Positions 1 through 4,920 of a stretch of 6,756 bases of DNA are shown in pieces. Origin of the DNA: Verrucomicrobiota bacterium (lineage in GTDB: Bacteria > Verrucomicrobiota > Lentisphaeria > Oligosphaerales > JAFGRS01). Location of the stretch: the NCBI GenBank assembly GCA_019136035.1, contig JAGVUW010000618.1, forward strand, positions 1-6,756, read 5' to 3'. How positions within the stretch are numbered: position 1 is the stretch's first letter; the number at the start of each line of letters is the position of its first letter. The notes below the pieces were generated by a model that did no database searches, was not told the DNA's origin, and saw only the letters and a list, made by a program, of their open reading frames with translations. The position numbers and the translations under genes are program-made.

Positions 1-104
1 CGGTGGTGCGCGACCTGCGCCGTGCGGAGGGCGCCGCCATCCTGCGCGAGTACGCCGCCGCCGGCGGCCCGATCTACAACCCCGGCGCCCGCCCGCGCCA
101 GTGA
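1..104 (+). CDS. 3' end of an unidentified protein gene (partial)
   Basis: An open frame enters from the left edge, with codons beginning at base 3, and ends at TGA 102-104. The 33 visible residues begin VVRDLRRAEGAAILREYAAA and end in GGPIYNPGARPRQ. They look like a real protein end: a charged, Ala-rich amphipathic helix followed by a Gly/Pro tail, with G or C at nearly every third codon position as in the confident genes here. The gene is convergent with the ATPase operon, whose last stop is about 400 bases away. Too little is present to name a family, and no conserved motif was recognised. The short tandem repeats begin 15 bases after the stop, which fits a true gene end. Confidence 0.55.
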   Translation, partial: VVRDLRRAEGAAILREYAAAGGPIYNPGARPRQ

Positions 105-118
105 CTGCGCCCGCGTGG

Positions 119-134
119 TGCGGGACTGCGGGAC
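119..134. repeat. 8-bp tandem duplication TGCGGGAC x2
   Basis: TGCGGGAC occurs twice back to back. It lies just before the heptamer array and is followed by GGACTAC- and CGACTCA-like units that resemble decayed copies of the heptamer. It may be an eroded edge of the same array. Confidence 0.6.
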
Positions 135-151
135 TACCGACTCAGAGCTCT

Positions 152-207
152 GAACTCCGGACTCCGAACTCCGGACTCCGAACTCCGAACTCCGAACTCC
201 GAACTCT
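152..207. repeat. Heptamer tandem array, eight units of GARCTCC type
   Basis: Eight consecutive 7-base units read GAACTCC, GGACTCC, GAACTCC, GGACTCC, then GAACTCC three times, and finally GAACTCT. The first four alternate A and G at position 2, giving a 14-base higher-order unit repeated twice, while the rest are homogeneous. On the other strand the unit is GGAGTTC. A 10-base perfect palindrome, CAGAGCTCTG (143-152), abuts the left end. A CTCTG/CAGAG inverted pair (204-208 and 215-219) sits at the right end. The array is intergenic. Comparable heptanucleotide arrays are known in cyanobacteria, but no function is assigned to this one. Confidence 0.9.
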
Positions 208-222
208 GTTCCCGCAGAGCCC

Positions 223-262
223 GTCCGTGTCTGTCCTTGTTTGTCCGTGTCCGTCCTTGTCC
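223..262. repeat. 20-bp tandem duplication built of decamers
   Basis: Two adjacent 20-base copies (223-242 and 243-262) differ at 3 positions, all T/C changes. Each copy is itself two related decamers, GTCCGTGTCY and GTCCTTGTYY, so the block can be read as four degenerate 10-mers. It starts 15 bases after the heptamer array, and its sequence is unrelated to that array. Confidence 0.8.
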
Positions 263-416
263 CGAGCGCGGAGGGCCGCGTCGCCGCGGTCCCCGGGGCG
301 GACTCGTGTGAGACGGTCGCGTTGTCGTGCTGTCGACGCCGCCCCGGCTCGCGGACGCCTGCGCGTCTGTGGCCACGCGCCCTCCAGCGCCCATGGCCAG
401 CGATGGTTCGCCTTGC

Positions 417-479
417 CATGGCCGGCGCCCGTTTCGGGTGCATGGCCGGCGCCGTGGACCCACCTGCCGCGCGCCGGCC
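417..479 (-). terminator. GC-rich inverted repeats after atpK, possible terminator
   Basis: CATGGCCGGCGCC occurs twice as a direct repeat (417-429 and 441-453). The inverse GCGCCGGCC (471-479) pairs perfectly over 9 bases with 444-452, leaving an 18-base loop, and can alternatively pair with 420-428. A further complementary word, GGCGCCGGC, lies at 505-513 in the last codons of atpK. The position, 22 to 58 bases beyond the atpK stop, suits a transcript end. There is no U-tract on either strand, so this would not be a classical intrinsic terminator. It may instead be an RNA-stabilising hairpin, or simply a product of GC-rich sequence. Confidence 0.35.
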
Positions 480-501
480 CCGCCCGCTCGCGCCCAGCCT
501 G

Positions 502-1002
502 TCAGGCGCCGGCGGCGACCTTGGCGATCATGTCGACGACCGTGCCCACGGCCATCATCGAGAAGACCATCACGAAGAGGGCCACCGTCTCGATGATGCC
601 GAGCGCGATCATATCGTTGGCGAAGCCCTTGCCGGTCTCGGCCAGGGAATCGGCGGCACCGGCGGCCGCCTTGCCCTGCATCCAGGCCGAGATGCCCATG
701 GCGATGCCGCCGAGGATGCCGGCGCTGAGCAGGGCCGGGAAGAGGGCGCCGGCCTTGGTGGCGGCGTCGTTGATCGAGCCCATGAGGATAAGGCCGTAGA
801 AGGTCTGCGTCAGGGGTGCGCCCATGAAGGCCAGGAGGAGGAACGGCGCCGCCTTGTTCTGGGCATAGCACTTCTTCCAGGCGCCGATCGACGACATCGC
901 TGCCACACCGGCACCCATAGCGGAACCCGCGGCTGAGAAGGCCAGACAGGCAAAGCCGCCCGCCATACCCAGGGCCGTGGCAAGTTCGGGGTTCTCCATC
1001 AT
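502..1002 (-). CDS. atpK: V-type ATPase subunit K (proteolipid ring, c-type)
   Basis: This is the rotor-ring subunit of the membrane V0/A0 sector and carries the transported ion. The 166 residues form four hydrophobic helices (about 10-35, 52-75, 85-107 and 130-157), as expected for the duplicated ~16 kDa proteolipid. Only helix 4 has the membrane carboxylate, E138 in IIETVALF. At the equivalent place helix 2 has T65-Q66 in PLTQTFYG, and Q109 lies at the end of helix 3. By position these match the Na+ ligands T64, Q65, Q110 and E139 of Enterococcus hirae NtpK, so Na+ coupling is inferred. Two ATG codons stand side by side (1002 and 999). The first is 8 bases from an AAGGA ribosome site. It is the last gene of the operon, 33 bases after atpI. 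Confidence 0.95.
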   Translation of the reverse strand: MMENPELATALGMAGGFACLAFSAAGSAMGAGVAAMSSIGAWKKCYAQNKAAPFLLLAFMGAPLTQTFYGLILMGSINDAATKAGALFPALLSAGILGGIAMGISAWMQGKAAAGAADSLAETGKGFANDMIALGIIETVALFVMVFSMMAVGTVVDMIAKVAAGA

Positions 1003-1010
1003 GGTCGTTG

Positions 1011-1020
1011 TCCTTCTTCT
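1011..1020 (-). promoter_or_regulatory. Ribosome binding site of atpK
   Basis: AGAAGAAGGA lies on the minus strand 8 bases before the upstream ATG of atpK. It is the strongest purine-rich ribosome site in the operon, which fits the need to make many copies of the ring subunit per complex. It favours the ATG at 1002 over the one at 999. Confidence 0.7.
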
Positions 1021-1035
1021 TGCGTGTGTGCTCTG

Positions 1036-2889
1036 TCAACCGACAGATGTGGTGTCCGGCAGGACCTCTGACCCGGCGTCGGGCGAGGTGCCGGGCGTCG
1101 CCCGGCGCCGCTGCAGCGGACGGTAAGCCGATCCCGCGAACTCCAGGCCGACATGTCCGGCGAACTCCAGGACATTGAGGCGGACGCCGTGGACGAGCAC
1201 GCCCATGGCCGAGAGCAGGATGTTGAAGCCATGGCCGAGGATGAGCACGACGGCGGCCAGGAGGCCGCCGACCCATGGCACCGCGTCGCTCATGCCGGTA
1301 GCCATGGCATTCATGCTCTCGGCGACCTTCATGCCGGCGGCGCCGACGGCGAAGAGGCGCACGTAGGAGACCACGTCGACGAAGCTGTTGGCGAGGTTCA
1401 GGGCGACCTTGCCGAGGCCCATGCCGACGGTCTTGAAGGGATTCCGGGAGGGCTCGCTGAAGAGGACCACGCCGACCAGGCCGATGCCGTAGAGCCAGAG
1501 CATCACCGGCGGCGTCGCCACGCCCAGGACCATGCGTTTGGCCAGGAGGAAGTTGCCCCAGAGGATCGGTATCCACGACAGGCTGCCGAGGGCCTTCAGC
1601 CAGGGGCGCGTGCGCGATGCGTTCCACAGGTGCGCGATGCTGAGGTGGATGGTGCCGATGAGGAAGCAGAGGAATTGGATGTTGCGCGGCTCGGCGAAGT
1701 ACGACACCGAGGGTATCAGGCGCAGGGGGTTGTCGTCGGCGAGCCGGATCGCGAAGTAGGTTCCCGTGAGCACGCCCCAGAGGATGGTGCAGGTCGAGAG
1801 CACGCCGAACAGCCAGAAGGGCGCCGCCGGGGCCTGGCGGTGGCGGGCGCGCACGGCCAGGGTCGCAATGAGCATGATGGCGCCGTAGCCGGCATCGCCG
1901 ATGAGCATGGCGAAGAAGATCGAGAAGAAGAGCAGGAAGCAGGCGCCGATGTCGACCTCGCCATAGCCCGGCAGGATGCCCAGCATGGTGAAGACGCCGC
2001 GCACCGGCTCGACCCAGCGCGCCAGGCGCAGCTTGGTCGGCACCCGCGGGTCGTCGGACGCGGGGTCGATGGCGCGCACCGCCCAGCCATGGCGGCGGGC
2101 CGTGTCGAGGAGGCTCGCGAGGTCGGCGGCCGGGACGTAGCCCTCGAGGTAGGCGAGGGGCGCGGTGGCGCCCATGCCATCGCGGGCCCGCGCGAAGGCG
2201 ATGTCGTCCTCAAGCCGCTCGAGGCCGTTCTGCAGGGCCGGCGCCGCGGCGGTGAGGCGGTCCATCTCGGCCTCGACCGCGGCGCTGCGGCGGTCGCAGT
2301 CCGCGAGGTCCGCCGCGATGGTCGCCAGGTCGCCGGTGTCAGGCAGGGGCGCCGCCGGCAGGTCGAGGGTGACGTCGGCCGGGGCGACCACGGCGGCGAA
2401 GAGGGTCTTGCCCTGCCGGGAGAGCTCCTTGAGGACCGCTCCCGGGGGCAGGGCCGGCACGGCCTCGGCGGGCAGGGCCGTGAGGACCACCTGCAAGCCG
2501 GCGGCGCGGCAGGCCTCCAGACTCTCCCGGGAGAAGCTCCCCCAGGGCTCCAGGGCCTGCGCCGCGCGCGTCAGCTTCTGGCGGCGGTCGGAGAGGGCCG
2601 ACAACTCGGCCGCCAGGGACAGCACCCGCGCCGTCGCGGCCTCGGCATCCGCCCCCGCCGCCGCACCCGCGGCGGTTCTCGCGGCGGCGCGGGCCGCCGG
2701 CCGCGAGGTCAGCAGCCCGAGGGCGCGCTCGGTCGCCTCGCGACGGCGCTGGAGCTGGTCCAGGTCCGTCGACGCCGGCGGCAGGCTCGGTACGACATGC
2801 ACCGTGCCCAGGTCGCGAAGGTGATCGACGGCGGCCTCGCGTTCGGCCGCCAGGCAGATCACCGTCACCTGTTTCATCGGTTCTACCAA
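1036..2889 (-). CDS. atpI: V-type ATPase subunit I (a-type membrane stator)
   Basis: This subunit forms the ion half-channels beside the K ring and anchors the peripheral stalk. Numbered from the TTG start, residues 1 to about 300 are the cytosolic arm, with Ala/Arg/Glu-rich helices. They are followed by a membrane domain from about 315 to 580. Family signatures are the GYGEVDIG and MLIGDAGYG stretch at 307-336, SYVRLFAVG with the essential arginine R511, and a final helix with H553, H567, R570 and E575 (HGVRLNVLEF). A TTG at 2889 gives MVEPMKQVTV, close to the MIVPMKK-type start common in this family, and has GGAG 7 bases upstream. The ATG at 2877 (613 residues) has no good ribosome site. 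The last 25 or so residues form a Pro/Ser/Thr-rich hydrophilic tail. Confidence 0.93.
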   Translation of the reverse strand: MVEPMKQVTVICLAAEREAAVDHLRDLGTVHVVPSLPPASTDLDQLQRRREATERALGLLTSRPAARAAARTAAGAAAGADAEAATARVLSLAAELSALSDRRQKLTRAAQALEPWGSFSRESLEACRAAGLQVVLTALPAEAVPALPPGAVLKELSRQGKTLFAAVVAPADVTLDLPAAPLPDTGDLATIAADLADCDRRSAAVEAEMDRLTAAAPALQNGLERLEDDIAFARARDGMGATAPLAYLEGYVPAADLASLLDTARRHGWAVRAIDPASDDPRVPTKLRLARWVEPVRGVFTMLGILPGYGEVDIGACFLLFFSIFFAMLIGDAGYGAIMLIATLAVRARHRQAPAAPFWLFGVLSTCTILWGVLTGTYFAIRLADDNPLRLIPSVSYFAEPRNIQFLCFLIGTIHLSIAHLWNASRTRPWLKALGSLSWIPILWGNFLLAKRMVLGVATPPVMLWLYGIGLVGVVLFSEPSRNPFKTVGMGLGKVALNLANSFVDVVSYVRLFAVGAAGMKVAESMNAMATGMSDAVPWVGGLLAAVVLILGHGFNILLSAMGVLVHGVRLNVLEFAGHVGLEFAGSAYRPLQRRRATPGTSPDAGSEVLPDTTSVG

Positions 2890-2896
2890 CGTCGTG

Positions 2897-2900
2897 CTCC
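2897..2900 (-). promoter_or_regulatory. Ribosome binding site deciding the atpI TTG start
   Basis: GGAG lies 7 bases upstream of TTG 2889 and 19 bases upstream of ATG 2877. The spacing supports TTG as the initiation codon. Confidence 0.45.
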
Positions 2901-2923
2901 GTCTGCTCTCGAGTCCCGCGTCC

Positions 2924-2941
2924 TGGCGGCCGTGGCGGCCG
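2924..2941. repeat. 9-bp tandem duplication in the atpD-atpI gap
   Basis: TGGCGGCCG is repeated twice back to back in the gap between atpD and atpI, the longest gap in the operon. It is probably a replication-slippage duplication. It does not overlap the ribosome site of atpI. Confidence 0.6.
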
Positions 2942-2951
2942 TGTCCGGTCC

Positions 2952-3566
2952 TCAGGCCATCGCGGCTTCGCGGGCCTGGCACTTCTCTTTGGCGATCTTG
3001 GCGCGACCCACCGCGTTGGTCTGCTGGTCGCCCAGCGAGATCTGGATGCGGCGGATGTTCTCGCGGGCCTCGGGAATCTTCACCTTCTCGAAGAGGTTGA
3101 CGCGCTGCGTGACCACGCGCAGCTCCTGGCCGAGGAGGCGTTCCTGCTCGTCGGCGAGCTGTCGGCGCAGGCGCAGCTCCAGATGGCGCCGGGCCGCCTC
3201 GAGGGCGTCGTCGATCCACGGCGGCGTCAGGAACAGGTCATAGTCCTTGGCAACGACGTCCAGGCCGTCGAAAACCGGCACGTCAATCCCGGCGATGTTG
3301 CGGCTGGCGACGCGCCACTCGCGGACCTCCAGAAGCGCCGCGAGCCCCGCCGCGTCGGCGGGGTCGTGCACCGCCACCCAGGCCTCGAGGCCGGCACGGA
3401 AGGCGCGCAGAGACTCGTCCAGGCGCGACGCCTCCTCGCGCACCTGGCGCACCTCGAGCTGGAGCTGCTGCTTCTTGAGCTGCAGCGTCGGCAGGTAGCG
3501 CTGGAAACGCTTGAGGGCGTCGCGCTGCAGCTTCAACTCGGTTTTCGTGAGCTTGATCTTGGCCAT
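2952..3566 (-). CDS. atpD: V-type ATPase subunit D (central stalk)
   Basis: Subunit D is the rotor shaft that turns inside the A3B3 head and couples it to the membrane ring. The 204 residues match the usual family length of about 200-210. They begin with the hallmark KIKLTKTELKLQRD followed by LPTLQLKKQQL in a long N-terminal coiled coil (about 1-75). A short central section (about 80-125) follows. A second long helix (about 125-195) contains FEKVKIPEARENIRRIQ and the SLGDQQ segment typical of the family's C-terminal part. I start at ATG 3566 because the family begins MAKIKLTKTEL. A GTG at 3572 would add only two residues. Neither has a clear ribosome site. The start lies 15 bases past the atpB stop (9 for GTG), which suggests translational coupling. 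Confidence 0.95.
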   Translation of the reverse strand: MAKIKLTKTELKLQRDALKRFQRYLPTLQLKKQQLQLEVRQVREEASRLDESLRAFRAGLEAWVAVHDPADAAGLAALLEVREWRVASRNIAGIDVPVFDGLDVVAKDYDLFLTPPWIDDALEAARRHLELRLRRQLADEQERLLGQELRVVTQRVNLFEKVKIPEARENIRRIQISLGDQQTNAVGRAKIAKEKCQAREAAMA

Positions 3567-3581
3567 GGCCACACGCTGCCG

Positions 3582-4880
3582 TCAGGCCGACTTCGGCCAG
3601 AACTCGGCCACCAGGTCAGACTTGAGGCCGACTTCGCCCGGCTCGAAGCACTCGGCCAGGGTCTTCCAGCCGAGATCGAGGGCACCCTCCAGCGGGATAT
3701 TCACGCTCAGGTCCATCATGCGGGCCTCGAACAGGCCGCCATAGCGCAGGAGCTTCTCGTCCCAGGCGCTCATGCGGAAGCCCATCGACTGCTTCTCGAG
3801 GGCCTCGCGGTACTCGGCGTAGAGCCGTATCATGGTGTCCATCAGGGCGCGGTGGTCGGCGCGGGTATCGGCGTTGACCTGCTGCTTGAGGCGGCTCAGC
3901 GAGCCGAACGGCTCGATGCGGCCACCGACCAGGTAGAACTGGCCCTCGGTGATGTAGCCGGTGTTGTCGGGGACCGGGTGGGTGACGTCATCGCCCGGCA
4001 TGGTCGTCACCGCCAGGATGGTGATCGAGCCGGCGGTCTCGAAGTCGACCGCCTTCTCGTAGCGTGCCGCGAGCTGGCTGTAGAGGTCGCCCGGGTAGCC
4101 GCGGTTGGACGGGATCTGCTCCATGGTGATGGCGATCTCCTTCTGCGCATCGCAGAAGTTCGTCATGTCGGTCAGGAGCACCAGGACGCGCTTGCCGTTG
4201 ATGGCGAAGTGCTCGGCCACCGCCAGGCTCAGGTCGGGCACCAGGAGGCACTCGACGATGGGGTCGCTGGCGGTATGGATGAACATCACCGACCGCGACA
4301 GGGCGCCATGCTCGTCGAGGGTGTTGCGGAAGAAGAGGTAGTCGTCGTACTTCAGGCCCATGCCGCCGAGCACGATCAGGTCGACCTCGGCCTGCATGGC
4401 GATGCGCGCCAGGAGCGCGTTGTACGGCTCGCCTGCCACCGAGAAGATCGGCAGCTTCTGGCTCTCCACCAGGGAGTTGAACACGTCGATCATGGGGATG
4501 CCGGTGCGGATCATGTGGCGCGGAACGATGCGGTTGGCCGGATTCACCGAGGGCCCGCCGATCGGGATCAGGTTATCCTGCAGGGCCGGGCCCTGATCGC
4601 GCGGCGAGCCATTCCCGGAAAAGATGCGTCCGAGGAGGTCGTCGCTGGCCGACACCCGCATCGGGTGGCCCAGGAAGCGGACCTCGCTGTCGGTGGCGAT
4701 GCCGCGGCTGCCGGCGAAGACCTGCAGCGAGACGCGGCGCTGGTCCAGGCGGATCACCTGCGCCAGCGAGGTGCCGCGGCCGCTGCGCACCTCGGCCAGC
4801 TCGCCGTAGGCGACGCCATCGGCCTCGACGGTGATGACGTTGCCGGCAATCTGCAGGATGCGGTTGTAGAGCTTTCTCAT
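3582..4880 (-). CDS. atpB: V-type ATPase subunit B (non-catalytic head subunit)
   Basis: Subunit B alternates with A in the A3B3 head and holds a regulatory nucleotide site. The 432 residues include an N-terminal beta-barrel (about 1-75) and a RecA-like core. In the core the P-loop is replaced by FSVAGEPYNALLARI (146-160), with no GKT/S, as expected for the non-catalytic subunit of the bacterial subfamily. Other landmarks are LLTDMTNFCDA (235-245), SNRGYPGDLYSQLAARYEKA (258-277) and GSLSRLK (326-332). R330 in the last of these aligns with the arginine that completes the catalytic site of A in E. hirae. The ATG is preceded by CAGGAAAG, with the AGGA 11 bases upstream. It lies 40 bases after atpA. 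The length is slightly short of the 450-460 usual in archaea. Confidence 0.97.
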   Translation of the reverse strand: MRKLYNRILQIAGNVITVEADGVAYGELAEVRSGRGTSLAQVIRLDQRRVSLQVFAGSRGIATDSEVRFLGHPMRVSASDDLLGRIFSGNGSPRDQGPALQDNLIPIGGPSVNPANRIVPRHMIRTGIPMIDVFNSLVESQKLPIFSVAGEPYNALLARIAMQAEVDLIVLGGMGLKYDDYLFFRNTLDEHGALSRSVMFIHTASDPIVECLLVPDLSLAVAEHFAINGKRVLVLLTDMTNFCDAQKEIAITMEQIPSNRGYPGDLYSQLAARYEKAVDFETAGSITILAVTTMPGDDVTHPVPDNTGYITEGQFYLVGGRIEPFGSLSRLKQQVNADTRADHRALMDTMIRLYAEYREALEKQSMGFRMSAWDEKLLRYGGLFEARMMDLSVNIPLEGALDLGWKTLAECFEPGEVGLKSDLVAEFWPKSA

Positions 4881-4888
4881 GAAACGTG

Positions 4889-4896
4889 CTTTCCTG
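4889..4896 (-). promoter_or_regulatory. Ribosome binding site of atpB
   Basis: CAGGAAAG lies on the minus strand 8 bases before ATG 4880, within the 40-base atpA-atpB gap. It supports that ATG as the start. Confidence 0.55.
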
Positions 4897-4920
4897 AGCC
4901 TCGCTGTCGCGGCCGCGCCC

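Larger units (their letters stand above)
105..501. other. Intergenic region between convergent genes, rich in short repeats
   Basis: This roughly 400-base stretch lies between the TGA of the plus-strand gene and the TGA of atpK. Several long open frames cross it, but their translations are Arg/Pro/Ser-rich low-complexity sequence made by the GC bias and the repeats, and they have no convincing start or ribosome site. It contains an 8-mer duplication (119-134), a heptamer array (152-207), a 20-mer duplication (223-262) and GC-rich inverted repeats (417-479). Between 263 and 416 I see only GC-rich sequence, with no gene, tRNA or clear signal. Confidence 0.75.

Noticed and set aside
143..152. 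Perfect palindrome CAGAGCTCTG as an operator
   Set aside because: It lies between two gene 3' ends with no promoter or start codon near, and its sequence is partly explained by the degenerate heptamer phase.
152..262. Possible CRISPR array
   Set aside because: Units are 7 and 20 bases, directly abutting, with no unique spacers and no cas genes nearby.
101..799. Plus-strand frame whose repeat region reads as SELRTPNSGLRTPNS
   Set aside because: The apparent protein repeat is just the DNA heptamer translated (21 bases = 7 residues). The frame then runs antisense into atpK.
134..1627. Minus-strand open frame of almost 500 codons covering atpK and the intergenic repeats
   Set aside because: It overlaps atpK and atpI in another frame, reads through the heptamer array and gives an Arg/Gly/Pro-rich product. 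It has no recognisable domain.
1153..3243. Very long plus-strand open frame (about 700 codons) opposite atpI
   Set aside because: It is antisense to a clear AtpI and its product is Gly/Arg/Glu/His-rich with no domain. High GC makes stops rare in this frame, so it is a shadow of codon bias.
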